Below, in pieces: positions 9,272-18,331 of a DNA stretch of 64,000 bases. Source of the DNA: Gemmatimonadota bacterium. Its GTDB lineage: Bacteria; JAAXHH01. Both the position numbers and the translations under genes were made by a program. Position 1 is the first letter of the stretch; every line of letters starts with the position of its first letter. The stretch spans positions 1 through 64,000 of the forward strand of contig VXRC01000017.1 in the NCBI GenBank assembly GCA_009838645.1. Reading direction: 5' to 3'. Below the pieces are notes generated by a model that was given only the letters and a program-made list of their open reading frames with translations, did no database searches and was not told the origin of the DNA.

Positions 9272-9436
9272 CACGGGAATCTACATAATATAGCCCGTTT
9301 TACAACAATAACAACGCCGGAGGTGACGCACGGTAACGACCTCCCGAATTCCCTGTACAAAAACAGCGCAGGCGGATATCTTGGCAGTCGAATTCGCGAC
9401 CGACCGAAACCGCGGCAATTTCAACTGGAGACGGTG

Positions 9437-10630
9437 ATGCTGATAGATCCTTCCGAGTTCATTGGAACCCAGGGAATAACCCACCTGTGTACCGGCGGCG
9501 AGTCGCCCATGCTGAAGACCCATGGCGACGCTGTTCACCGATTCTTCGAGGACAAGCTTTTGGGAGAAGAAGGACGCAGGCGCCTGGAATTGGTTTCCTC
9601 GAGATGCAAGGAAAAAGTCGGGCGGCTGTTTGGCGTACAGCCCGACGATATCGGTTTCCTGACCTCTACTTCCGAAGGCATCAATCTGCTGGTCTACGCC
9701 CTCGACTGGAAACCCGGCGACAACGTGGTAGTGGCCGACGTGGAGTTCCCTTCGGACGTATTGCCGTGGACTCTGTTGAAGGACCGCGGCGTGGAACTTC
9801 GGATCGTGGAAAACAATAACTGGCACACGGACTTGGAAGATCTTGATCAAGCGATAGATGAAAACACCAGGGTGGTTAATGTCAGCCATGTCAGCTATTT
9901 CACCGGCCAACGCCTTCCCCTTCCCGAGCTTGCCGATATCGTACACCGCAAGAACGCCCAACTCTGTCTCGACGTCACCCATTCCGCGGGCGTCGTTCCG
10001 GTCGAAGCGCAGTACGCGGACTTCGTCGTATCCAGCTGCTACAAATGGCTCATGGCCGTGCACGGGGTCGGTATCTTCTACTGGAACCGGGAACGCGTAC
10101 CCGAGTTGAACCCGCCATTCGTCGGCTGGCATACGCCGGCCTACCTGCCCGACTGGAAGGATCCCTCCGCGTACATTCCCCGGGAGGATGCCAGCCGGTT
10201 CACGCCGGGCAACGAAACCTGGATCGGAGTGTACATCCTGGACAACGCCCTGGACTGCCTGCTGGGCATCGGGATCGACCGCATCGAGGAGCACGTGCTA
10301 CACCTGAGCACCCGCGTGTGGGACGGCCTGTCGGACCTGGGCTGGGAGGTCATCACGCCCCGGGCGGAAGCGGAACGAGCCGGAAACGTCTGCTTTACCG
10401 CGGCGGACGTCAACGCGGTAACCCATGCCCTGGAGGATCAGAACATATTGATCTTCGGCGCCTATGGCGGCGTGGGCAGGGCCCGTGTGTCCACCCATTT
10501 CTACAATACGGACCGTGACGTGGACCGGTTCCTCGAAGTGATGCGGGAGATTCCGGTGACCCGTCCGGCGTCGACCCCCGGCAGAGACTTCAGTAAAGCG
10601 GGCGGGGTGGCGGCCGAAAGCCAGGGCTGA
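9437..10630 (+). CDS. Class V aminotransferase / cysteine-desulfurase-like PLP enzyme
   Basis: A 397-residue PLP enzyme of fold type I, class V. Visible landmarks are FLTSTSEGINLLVYAL (cofactor phosphate region), LCLDVTHSAG with the aspartate that binds the pyridine nitrogen, and the Schiff-base lysine in SSCYKWLM. The longest frame opens at 9323, but I prefer ATG 9437: the first 38 residues look non-coding, GGAG precedes 9437, and homology-like sequence begins there. Relatives include isopenicillin-N epimerase-like enzymes, kynureninase and cysteine desulfurases; no catalytic-loop cysteine is obvious. It lies 16 bases upstream of the acyl-CoA dehydrogenase gene and may be the first gene of that operon. 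Confidence 0.85.
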   Translation: MLIDPSEFIGTQGITHLCTGGESPMLKTHGDAVHRFFEDKLLGEEGRRRLELVSSRCKEKVGRLFGVQPDDIGFLTSTSEGINLLVYALDWKPGDNVVVADVEFPSDVLPWTLLKDRGVELRIVENNNWHTDLEDLDQAIDENTRVVNVSHVSYFTGQRLPLPELADIVHRKNAQLCLDVTHSAGVVPVEAQYADFVVSSCYKWLMAVHGVGIFYWNRERVPELNPPFVGWHTPAYLPDWKDPSAYIPREDASRFTPGNETWIGVYILDNALDCLLGIGIDRIEEHVLHLSTRVWDGLSDLGWEVITPRAEAERAGNVCFTAADVNAVTHALEDQNILIFGAYGGVGRARVSTHFYNTDRDVDRFLEVMREIPVTRPASTPGRDFSKAGGVAAESQG

Positions 10631-10646
10631 ATAACCAGGTCTGAAT

Positions 10647-11849
10647 ATGGAATTCGAGTTAAGCGAAGAACACCAGATGGTCGAACGGATGGTCTATGAT
10701 TTCGCCCGCAACGAGATCCTGCCCTCCATCCGGGAGCACGATCGAAACGGAACTTTCCCCCACGACCTGCTGCCCAAAATGGCGGCGCAGGGATTCATGG
10801 GCATCTGCCTCCCGGTTCGCTACGAAGGGGCCGGCATGGACTTCATCTCCCTCGGCCTGCTGGCGGAAGGCCTGGAATGGGCCGACTCTTCCGTACGGGA
10901 GACGATCGCGGTCCACCTCGGCCTGCACGCCCTGCCCATCTTCCAATGGGGCACCGAAGAACAGAAGGAACGGTTCCTGCCGCCCCTGGCCACCGGCGAA
11001 AACATCGCCTGTTTCGGACTGACCGAACCCGGCGCGGGTTCGGACGTGGCCGCCATGGGCAGCCGGGCCCGGAAGGAAGGCGACACCTACCTGGTCAGCG
11101 GCGAGAAGATGTGGATCACGCTGTCCGACGTGGCGGACCGCTTTCTCGTTTTCGCGAAGACGAACCAGGAGGAAGGCACGCGAGGCATCACCGCCTTCCT
11201 GCTCGAACGCGGGTGGGAAGGTCTGACCACCGGCACGATCAAGGGCAAGATGGGGGTGCGGGCCAGCAACACGGGCTGGATCAACATGGACCAGGTCCCC
11301 GTGCCCGAGTCCCACCGGCTGGGAGAAGAGGGCGAAGGATTCAAGATTGCCATGTCCTGTCTCGACAATGCCCGCTATACCGTGGCGGCTGGCGCCGTAG
11401 GCCTGATGAAATACTGCCTGGAAGCGTCCGTGTCGTACGCCCGGCAGCGCCGGACCTTCGGCCAGCCGATCGGCGACCATCAACTCGTCAAGCAACTCAT
11501 CGCCCAGATGAAGCAGCGCGTCGACCTGGGTGAACTGGCGGTGCGCAAGGTCGGATGGCTAAAGAACCGGGGAACGCGGAACACCCGGGAGACTAGCATG
11601 GCCAAGTGGTACTGCACGGAGTCGGCCTTCACCACGGCCAGCGACGCGGTGCAGGTCCACGGCGCCTACGGATACTCCGACGAATACGACGTGGAACGAC
11701 ATCTGCGCAACAGCAAGAGCGCGGTAATCTACGAGGGCACGTCGCAGATCCACCAACTCATGCAGGCGGACTACGAGTTCGGCAACCGGACGGACCGCCC
11801 GCTCCGGTGCGAGATGCCCGCTTACGATCCGGATTACTGGCAGAACTGA
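10647..11849 (+). CDS. Acyl-CoA dehydrogenase
   Basis: A 400-residue FAD flavoenzyme of the acyl-CoA dehydrogenase family. It has the N-terminal helical domain, the FAD-binding [14 protein letters not shown] and [12 protein letters not shown] segments, [16 protein letters not shown], and the C-terminal [12 protein letters not shown] block that carries the usual catalytic glutamate of short/branched-chain dehydrogenases. It oxidises an acyl-CoA to the enoyl-CoA and passes electrons to ETF. The genes for ETF beta, ETF alpha and an ETF:quinone oxidoreductase follow directly, so the electron path is encoded in the same cluster. Chain specificity is not predictable here. Confidence 0.95.
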   Translation: MEFELSEEHQMVERMVYDFARNEILPSIREHDRNGTFPHDLLPKMAAQGFMGICLPVRYEGAGMDFISLGLLAEGLEWADSSVRETIAVHLGLHALPIFQWGTEEQKERFLPPLATGENIACFGLTEPGAGSDVAAMGSRARKEGDTYLVSGEKMWITLSDVADRFLVFAKTNQEEGTRGITAFLLERGWEGLTTGTIKGKMGVRASNTGWINMDQVPVPESHRLGEEGEGFKIAMSCLDNARYTVAAGAVGLMKYCLEASVSYARQRRTFGQPIGDHQLVKQLIAQMKQRVDLGELAVRKVGWLKNRGTRNTRETSMAKWYCTESAFTTASDAVQVHGAYGYSDEYDVERHLRNSKSAVIYEGTSQIHQLMQADYEFGNRTDRPLRCEMPAYDPDYWQN

Positions 11850-11910
11850 CCGCTGACCGTATGCGGCCGCGACGAACGCCGACCGTATGCGGCCATGCTG
11901 TCATGTCGAA

Positions 11911-11946
11911 GTACACAACGAGGTAGAGGTACACAGCGAGGTAACG
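11911..11946. repeat. 18-bp tandem repeat carrying the etfB ribosome-binding site
   Basis: Two 18-bp units (gtacacaacgaggtagag and gtacacagcgaggtaacg) lie directly before the etfB TTG start; each contains GAGG, and the second is correctly spaced. Just upstream, gaccgtatgcggcc occurs at 11855-11868 and again at 11881-11894. Confidence 0.85.
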
Positions 11947-11951
11947 GTTCC

Positions 11952-12743
11952 TTGAACATCATCGCCCTGGTGAAGCAGACGCCCGATACGGCGCAGTTGT
12001 CCGCCTCCATGGACGGCCTCAAGCTGTCCGCCGAGGGCGGACCCCGTATCGTCAACCCCTGGGACGAGTACACGTTGGAAACGGCCATACAAGCCCGGGA
12101 GGAGCACGGCGGCGAGGTGACCGCGCTGTGCCTGGGGCCTCCCGAAGCGGCCGACGCGTTGAAGACCGCGCTGGCCATGGGCGTGGACGAAGCCGTCCTG
12201 GTATCGGACCCGGCCATGGCGGATAGCGACAGCCTCACGTCGGCGCGTATCCTGGTTGCGGCCATCCGCAAAATCGGTGCCTTCGACCTGATCGTTGGGG
12301 GCCGGGCGGCGATCGACGGCAATACGGCCGCGACGGCCGTGCAGGTCGCGGCCCTGCTCGATGTACCGCTCGTTTCCTATGTGGCTGAGCTCCGGAACCT
12401 GGACCCGTCGAACGGGACCATCTCGGCGGTCAGATTACTCGAGAAAGCGCGGGAGACGGTCACCAGCCGGCTTCCGGCCCTGATCTCGGTCGTCAAGGAG
12501 ATCAACGAACCCCGGTATCCGAGCCTCATCGGCATACGCAAGGCGGCCCGGACCAGCATTCCCGTATGGCGTTGCGAGGATCTCGGTCTCGATGCGTCGG
12601 GCGTGGGCGCCGGGGCCTCGGGGGTCGAATGGCGGACGGCCCTTCCTCCCGTGCGGGAAGCGCACATCGAAATGATCGATGGCGGCCCCGAAGACGCGGC
12701 CAGGACCCTGGTGGACCGGTTGATGGAAGAAAAGGTCATTTAG
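11952..12743 (+). CDS. etfB: Electron transfer flavoprotein beta subunit
   Basis: EtfB signature features are NIIALVKQTPDTAQL at the N-terminus, RIVNPWDEYTLETAIQ, the alternating domain with TALCLGPPEAADALKTALAM, GVDEAVLVSD, and GGRAAIDGNTAATAVQVA followed by the C-terminal arm. The longest frame starts at 11895, but the family sequence begins at the TTG at 11952, which sits ten bases after GAGG. That gives 263 residues, the normal EtfB length. With EtfA it forms the FAD/AMP heterodimer that shuttles electrons from acyl-CoA dehydrogenase to the membrane. It is separated from etfA by 17 bases. Confidence 0.95.
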   Translation: MNIIALVKQTPDTAQLSASMDGLKLSAEGGPRIVNPWDEYTLETAIQAREEHGGEVTALCLGPPEAADALKTALAMGVDEAVLVSDPAMADSDSLTSARILVAAIRKIGAFDLIVGGRAAIDGNTAATAVQVAALLDVPLVSYVAELRNLDPSNGTISAVRLLEKARETVTSRLPALISVVKEINEPRYPSLIGIRKAARTSIPVWRCEDLGLDASGVGAGASGVEWRTALPPVREAHIEMIDGGPEDAARTLVDRLMEEKVI

Positions 12744-12760
12744 GCGGGAAAATCGAACGG

Positions 12761-13747
12761 ATGGCAAGCAACTTACTCGTATGGATTGAACTGGTGGACG
12801 GGCAGGCGGACCCGATCGCATGGCAGGCGATGGCCGCTGCGGGCAAAGTCGCCGGCGAAATCGGCGGTTCCCTGACCGCCGCCGTGTTCGGTGACGGTGT
12901 CGACGAGATCGCCCGGCAGGCCGTCGAGGCCGGCGCGGACCGCGTGTACACCGTCGATGATCCTTCACTGGGCCGCTACCGCGTGGAGCCCTACGCGAAG
13001 CTCCTGGCGCGGATCCTGGAGAACGAACCGCCTTCCGTGGTCCTGATGGGGGCGAGTACGGCCGGCCTGGAGCTTTCGGCCTACGTCGCCGCCCTCGCCG
13101 GTGCGGGCCTGGCGCCGGACTGCACCGACCTGCTTGTGGAAGGCGATAGGTTGGCCGCGGTCCGCCCCGCGCTGGTCGGCAACCTGATATCCACCGTGAC
13201 GTTCCGGGGCACCGGGCATCGTTTCATCACGGTGCGGCGCAATATCTTCCAGCCGGCGGATCCGGATCCGTCCCGGTCCGGGGAGATCATCGAGGTGCCT
13301 GCCGTGCTGTCCGAGGACGAGATCCCCACCAGCGTGACGTCCGTGGAGACCGCGGACAGCACCGTCAGCCTGACCGAAGCAAGCATCATCGTATCGGGCG
13401 GCCGCGGCGTGGGCGGACCGGAGGGTTTCCAGCCCGTTCGCGAACTGGCGGACGCCCTGGGCGGCGCCCTCGGCGCCAGCCGGGCCGCGGTGGACGCCGG
13501 GTGGATACCCTATGCCCACCAGGTCGGCCAGACCGGAAAGACGGTACAGCCCGACCTGTACATCGCCTGCGGGATTTCCGGCGCGATACAGCACCTGGCG
13601 GGCATGAAGAACGCCCGCGTGATCGTGGCCATCAACAAAGACGCCGACGTGCCGCTGTACAAGTACGCCCACTACGGCATCGCCGGCGACCTCTTCAGTT
13701 ACCTGCCCGCCATCGCGGAAGAAGTGAAGAAACGGCTGGGCCGATAG
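12761..13747 (+). CDS. etfA: Electron transfer flavoprotein alpha subunit
   Basis: This 328-residue EtfA has the C-terminal FAD-binding domain motifs [60 protein letters not shown] and [21 protein letters not shown] 12761 is chosen because EtfA homology ([14 protein letters not shown]) begins there; the longer frame upstream overlaps etfB and looks spurious. FAD is bound by this subunit, and electrons are passed from acyl-CoA dehydrogenase to the membrane oxidoreductase encoded next. Confidence 0.95.
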   Translation: MASNLLVWIELVDGQADPIAWQAMAAAGKVAGEIGGSLTAAVFGDGVDEIARQAVEAGADRVYTVDDPSLGRYRVEPYAKLLARILENEPPSVVLMGASTAGLELSAYVAALAGAGLAPDCTDLLVEGDRLAAVRPALVGNLISTVTFRGTGHRFITVRRNIFQPADPDPSRSGEIIEVPAVLSEDEIPTSVTSVETADSTVSLTEASIIVSGGRGVGGPEGFQPVRELADALGGALGASRAAVDAGWIPYAHQVGQTGKTVQPDLYIACGISGAIQHLAGMKNARVIVAINKDADVPLYKYAHYGIAGDLFSYLPAIAEEVKKRLGR

Positions 13748-13804
13748 CCCGGACACCGTGCATCGCGTCTTCCTTCGGCGGCACATCGGGATTGCGGGAC
13801 GCCG

Positions 13805-15850
13805 ATGCTTTCTCCGTACGAAAAGATCCTCTTCGCCCTCCTTGCGGCCGTCTCGCTGTACCTCGCGTCCGTCACCTTCAGGCGCATGACAGGGACGATT
13901 ATGCGGGGCCAGGGCCGCCTTGCCTGGGATGGTCTTCCGGGCCGGCTGTGGACCGGAGTCAAGGCCCTGGCCGGCCAAAACAACATGATCCGCAACCGGC
14001 CGCTGGTTTCCCTCGCGCACACCGGGATTGCGTGGGGATTCATCCTCTACATGGCGGTCAACCTGGTGGACGTGCTGGAAGGCATGTTAACCGGTTTCGT
14101 TTTTCTGGAGGAGGGGGCCGCCGGTCAGGTCTATCGCCTGCTCGTCGATCTCATGACCCTGGCCGCGCTGGCGGGTATGGCCGCCCTGCTCATCCGCAGG
14201 TTCATCGTGAAATCCACGGACCTCGCCATCGCGCCCAACGTCAAGCTGCACCCCCGGGCAGCCGGCGGCATCCGGCGGGATTCCCTGATCGTGGGGCTTT
14301 TCATCCTCGGCCACGTCGGTTTCAGGCTCGTGGGTGCATCCTTCGACATCGCACTGCGCGGACCGGACCCCTGGCAGCCGGTCGCGGCGCTGGCAGCCGG
14401 TCTCTGGTCGGGCCTGGAACCTTCCGTGCTGACCTTCGGCCTGCACGCCAGCTGGTGGATCGCCATCGGGCTGGTACTGGTATTCCTGCCCTGGTTCCCC
14501 TTTTCAAAACACGCCCATCTGTTCATGGGCCCCTTCAACCTGATGACCACCCCGGAACGGACCGGTCCGGGCGCGCTGGATGCCCTGGATTTCGAAGACG
14601 AGACCATCGAGCAGTTCGGCGCGGGCCGGATCACCGACCTGGACCGGACCCAGATTGCGGACGCCTTCGCCTGCATCATGTGCAACCGGTGCCAGGACGC
14701 CTGTCCGGCCTATGCCACGGGCAAGGAACTGTCTCCCGCGGCCCTGGAGGTGAACAAGCGGTATCACCTTCGCGACCACATGACATCTCTGGCGGCGGGC
14801 GGAGAAGACACGGAACCGATGCTGGGCTACGCCATGAGCGAGAGCGCTCTCTGGGCCTGCACGGCCTGCGGCGCCTGCACGGAGGCCTGCCCCGTCGGCA
14901 ACGAACCCATGTTCGATATCCTCGCCATGCGCCGGAACCAGGTGCTCATGGAGAGCGCATTTCCTAACGAACTGAAAGGCGCCTTCACCGGTATCGAGCG
15001 GAACGGGAACCCCTGGCAGATGGCCGGCGACCGGATGGAATGGGCCGAATCCCTGGACTTCAAGGTGCCGACCGTCGCGGAGAAACCGGACTACGACGTG
15101 CTGTTCTGGGTCGGCTGCGCCGGCGCTTTCGACCCCGGCGCCCGGGACACGGCCCGGGCCATCGCCACGGTCCTGCACCGGGCGGGGGTGGACTTCGCCG
15201 TGCTGGGAAACGACGAATCCTGTACGGGAGATCTGGCGCGAAGGGCCGGAAACGAGTATCTTTTCAGTATAGCCGCCGAAGGGAACATCGAGACGTTGAA
15301 CGCCGCGGGCGCCGACCAGGCCGGCCGGAAGCGCATCGTCACGGGTTGCCCCCACTGCCTGCATACCCTCGGAAACGAGTACGGCGCGCTGGGCGGCCGT
15401 TTCGAGGTCCTGCACCACACGCAACTCATCGGTGAGTTGTCGAAGGCGGGCAGGCTCGCGATGCCGGGGCGTGACGAAACGCGCACCACCTATCACGATC
15501 CGTGTTACCTGGGCCGTCACGGCGGAGAATACGAAGCGCCCCGCCAGGCGTTGGCGGCAGCCCGGCCTTCCCTGGTGGAAATGGCCCGAAGCAGGAACCG
15601 GTCTTTCTGCTGCGGCGCGGGCGGCGCACAGGTCTGGAAAGAAGAAGAGGAAGGCAGGGAGGCGGTCAGCGACAACCGCTTCCGGGAAGCCCGGGAAACC
15701 GGGGCCGACACCCTGGCCGTGGGCTGTCCCTTCTGCGCCAGGATGATGAACGACGCCAACAAGCGGGCCGGCGAACCCATGCGGGTCCGGGATATCGCCG
15801 AAATCGTGGCGGAATCCATTCAAGACGAGCAGGGAGCGAACGCACCATGA
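13805..15850 (+). CDS. Membrane Fe-S oxidoreductase, ETF:(mena)quinone oxidoreductase of the EMO/EtfD type
   Basis: The 681-residue protein has three parts: an N-terminal cytochrome-b/NarI-like region with about five to six membrane helices (residues 1-240), a central pair of [4Fe-4S] motifs (CIMCNRCQDACPAYA and CTACGACTEACPVGNEP, about 285-365), and a C-terminal HdrD-like region with two CCG-type motifs (DPCYLGRHGGEY with CCGAGGAQ, and VGCPFCARM). This architecture is that of the membrane heterodisulfide-reductase-like proteins that reoxidise ETF with menaquinone. Its place directly after etfBA fits that role. Its stop overlaps the korA start by ATGA, so translation is probably coupled. Confidence 0.9.
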   Translation: MLSPYEKILFALLAAVSLYLASVTFRRMTGTIMRGQGRLAWDGLPGRLWTGVKALAGQNNMIRNRPLVSLAHTGIAWGFILYMAVNLVDVLEGMLTGFVFLEEGAAGQVYRLLVDLMTLAALAGMAALLIRRFIVKSTDLAIAPNVKLHPRAAGGIRRDSLIVGLFILGHVGFRLVGASFDIALRGPDPWQPVAALAAGLWSGLEPSVLTFGLHASWWIAIGLVLVFLPWFPFSKHAHLFMGPFNLMTTPERTGPGALDALDFEDETIEQFGAGRITDLDRTQIADAFACIMCNRCQDACPAYATGKELSPAALEVNKRYHLRDHMTSLAAGGEDTEPMLGYAMSESALWACTACGACTEACPVGNEPMFDILAMRRNQVLMESAFPNELKGAFTGIERNGNPWQMAGDRMEWAESLDFKVPTVAEKPDYDVLFWVGCAGAFDPGARDTARAIATVLHRAGVDFAVLGNDESCTGDLARRAGNEYLFSIAAEGNIETLNAAGADQAGRKRIVTGCPHCLHTLGNEYGALGGRFEVLHHTQLIGELSKAGRLAMPGRDETRTTYHDPCYLGRHGGEYEAPRQALAAARPSLVEMARSRNRSFCCGAGGAQVWKEEEEGREAVSDNRFREARETGADTLAVGCPFCARMMNDANKRAGEPMRVRDIAEIVAESIQDEQGANAP

Positions 15851-16980
15851 CGACCGTTAGCGAACGCATGGTCTTCCTGGACGGATCCAGGCTGATCATC
15901 GAGGCGATGGCCCGGGCCGGCGCGGGCGCCTACATCGGATATCCCATCACGCCCGTCAACTGGCTCTTCGCGGGCGCCAAGCAGCGCATCCCCATCGCCC
16001 TCGAGGCGCCGGACGAGATCACGGCGCTGCAATGGGCCGCCGGATTCTCCTCATCGGGCGTGTTCCCCGTCACGGCCTCCGCTTTTCCCGGTTTCGCCCT
16101 GATGATCGAATCGATCAACATGTCCTTCATGATGGAACTGCCCATGGTCATCATTCTCGCCCAGCGACTGGGACCGAGCACCGGGTCGGCCACGACGGGC
16201 GGCCAGGGGGACCTGCTCCTGCTCCGGGGATGCATCTCGGGCGGGTATTCGCTTCCGGTTTTCTGCCCTTCGAACCTGAACGACTGCTGGGACATGGCCG
16301 CGGCCAGCGTGCACACGGCGGTAAACCTCCGCACCCCGGTCGTATTGCTGACCTCGAAGGAAATGGTCATGACCAACCAGAACCTGGACATTTCCGGCCT
16401 GAAGGAAATCGAGCGCGCGGAACGCCACATGCACGAAGGGAACGGGGAATACAAGACCTACGGGGCAAATGGCAACCTGGCGCCGCCCTTTCTGCCCCTG
16501 GGCAACGACCTGCACCAGGTCCGGTTGAATTCATCGACGCACGACATGGAAGGCATCACGCAGAAGAACAGTCCCGAGGCCCTCGGCAATACCGAGCGGC
16601 TCAAGGACAAGGTCGAACAGAACCTCGATGACTATACTTATTACGACCATGATCGGGACGAAAGCGCCGATACGGTCATCCTGACCTACGGCATCTCGGC
16701 GGAGGCCGCCAGGGAGGCCGTCGTCCTGCTGAGAGCGGGCGGCGAATCCGTATCGCTCCTGGTCATGAAGACATTGCTGCCCGTACCGCCTCGCATCTAC
16801 GAACTGCTCGCGAAATACCGGCACGTCGTCGTCGTCGAGGAGAACATCGTCGGCCTGCTGCGGGAACTGCTCTACGGTAACCATCAGCACGACCGGGTCC
16901 ACGGCGTCAACAAAATCGGCCACATGATCACCCCGCAGGAGATCTCGGAAGGAGTAAGGCAATGCAGGAAACCATCCTGA
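15847..16980 (+). CDS. 2-oxoacid:ferredoxin oxidoreductase subunit alpha
   Basis: A 377-residue alpha subunit with the pyrimidine-binding domain I (GAGAYIGYPITPVNWL, EITALQWAAGFSSSG) and transketolase-like domain II (TVILTYGISAEAAREAV, LLVMKTLLPVPP). The enzyme oxidatively decarboxylates a 2-oxoacid to acyl-CoA and reduces ferredoxin using thiamine diphosphate supplied by the beta subunit. Unlike many two-gene enzymes of this class, the gamma domain is not at its N-terminus; it is fused to beta. The start codon overlaps the preceding stop (ATGA). The 2-oxoacid (2-oxoglutarate, branched-chain or aryl) is not determined by sequence alone. Confidence 0.9.
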   Translation: MTTVSERMVFLDGSRLIIEAMARAGAGAYIGYPITPVNWLFAGAKQRIPIALEAPDEITALQWAAGFSSSGVFPVTASAFPGFALMIESINMSFMMELPMVIILAQRLGPSTGSATTGGQGDLLLLRGCISGGYSLPVFCPSNLNDCWDMAAASVHTAVNLRTPVVLLTSKEMVMTNQNLDISGLKEIERAERHMHEGNGEYKTYGANGNLAPPFLPLGNDLHQVRLNSSTHDMEGITQKNSPEALGNTERLKDKVEQNLDDYTYYDHDRDESADTVILTYGISAEAAREAVVLLRAGGESVSLLVMKTLLPVPPRIYELLAKYRHVVVVEENIVGLLRELLYGNHQHDRVHGVNKIGHMITPQEISEGVRQCRKPS

Positions 16981-18296
16981 ACGACCTGAAAATGCCCTAC
17001 TGCCCGGGCTGTGGTCATACCGTTGCCAACAAGTCCATGAGCAAGGCCCTGGCGGACATGGACGTACATCCCCTCGACGTCATCGTGGTGAGCGACATCG
17101 GCTGCACGGGACTCGTGGACCCGCTGCTGACCTGTCATACCATCCACGGGCTCCACGGCCGGGCGGTCGCTCTGGCCATGGGTATCCGCATGGGACTCGA
17201 GCATCCGGACAAGAAGATCATCGCCCTGCAGGGAGACGGCGGCGCCACGATCGGACTGCAGCACCTGCTCGAGGCGGCCCGGCACAACCTGGACCTCACC
17301 CTCGTCGTGCAGAACAACATGGTCTACGGCATGACGGGCGGCCAGACCAGCGGGCTGTCCTCCACCGAGTTCAAGGAACCTGACCGGCCCGAGTCGGCCG
17401 TGCCGGGGTACGACATCTGCGCGCTGGCCCACAACGCCGGCGCGGCCTACACCGCGCGGACGTTTATCGGCAAGGATACGGCCGAACTTTGGAAGGAGGC
17501 CCTTTCCACGCCGGGGTTCTCGCTGATCGAGATCGTTGAAATGTGCCCGGCGTACGGTATGCGGAAGGTCCAGGAACTCCACGATACGGCGGACTACGAA
17601 AGTGTGGTGACGAGGAACACGCGCGCGGTCGGCTTGCCGCACAAGATGTCCGGCCGCTCCCTCCTGGATGGTTTGAAACCGATCGAACACACCTGCGAGG
17701 CGCCGCTCGACGGCCGGCTGGAAATCATCGTAGCGGGGTCGGCCGGCGAGGCCATCCAGTCCGCGGGAGACCTGCTCTCCACGGCGGGCATTACCGCCGG
17801 CCTTTCCGCCACCAAAAAGGGCGACTATCCCATCACCATCGGAACCGGGTTCTCCGTGGCGGAGGTGATCCTTTCCCGGCAGCCGATCCACTACACCGGG
17901 ATCGACTGTCCCCACATTATGATCGTCATATCGCAGGACGGACTGGACAAGGTGCGGTCCCGCATCGGCGAACACACCCTGGTGATCGCGGACACGAAAC
18001 TCGGCCCCGAGCTTGCGGGGCTGGCCAGACCGAACGGTGCCGCCAGACCGAACGGTGCCGCCGGGCCGAACGGTACGCCGGGTCCGAACGGTGCGAATGG
18101 TCCGAACGGTCCGTCCAACCTGGTGACCCGCGACTTCAGAAAGACGGGCGGTTTAAAAGGCGCCGCCCTGGCCGCCATCGCCCACTGGCTCCAGGACAAC
18201 GGGTTTCTGCCCATCGAAGCCCTTATCGAAGCCGCCGGCCGCCACAAGCACGGCGACAAGATGAAGGTCATCATCGACAAGGCCATCGCGGCCTAG
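16962..18296 (+). CDS. 2-oxoacid:ferredoxin oxidoreductase, beta-gamma fusion
   Basis: Residues 1-~245 are a thiamine-diphosphate-binding beta subunit (MPYCPGCGH at the N-terminus, ALQGDGGATIGLQHLLEA and NNMVYGMTGGQTS for ThDP and Mg). Residues ~250-444 are a gamma domain (IIVAGSAGEAIQSAGDLL, LSATKKGDYPI, GFSVAEVILS, MIVISQDGLDKV). Gamma is normally separate or joined to alpha, so this order is unusual. Inside gamma, between VIADTKLGPE and VTRDFRKTGG, sits a 30-residue PNG repeat encoded by five 18-bp units. It overlaps korA by 19 bases. With the alpha subunit it would make acyl-CoA for the nearby dehydrogenase (inference). Confidence 0.88.
   Translation: MQETILNDLKMPYCPGCGHTVANKSMSKALADMDVHPLDVIVVSDIGCTGLVDPLLTCHTIHGLHGRAVALAMGIRMGLEHPDKKIIALQGDGGATIGLQHLLEAARHNLDLTLVVQNNMVYGMTGGQTSGLSSTEFKEPDRPESAVPGYDICALAHNAGAAYTARTFIGKDTAELWKEALSTPGFSLIEIVEMCPAYGMRKVQELHDTADYESVVTRNTRAVGLPHKMSGRSLLDGLKPIEHTCEAPLDGRLEIIVAGSAGEAIQSAGDLLSTAGITAGLSATKKGDYPITIGTGFSVAEVILSRQPIHYTGIDCPHIMIVISQDGLDKVRSRIGEHTLVIADTKLGPELAGLARPNGAARPNGAAGPNGTPGPNGANGPNGPSNLVTRDFRKTGGLKGAALAAIAHWLQDNGFLPIEALIEAAGRHKHGDKMKVIIDKAIAA
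18024..18113. repeat. Five 18-bp tandem repeats in the gamma domain
   Basis: Five units built on ccgaacggt, the first two identical, encode ARPNGA, ARPNGA, AGPNGT, PGPNGA and NGPNGP. The frame is kept. The block lies within a folded domain rather than between domains. Confidence 0.92.
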
Positions 18297-18331
18297 CGGC
18301 AATTACTTACCCAGGACACCGGTAATCCTCT

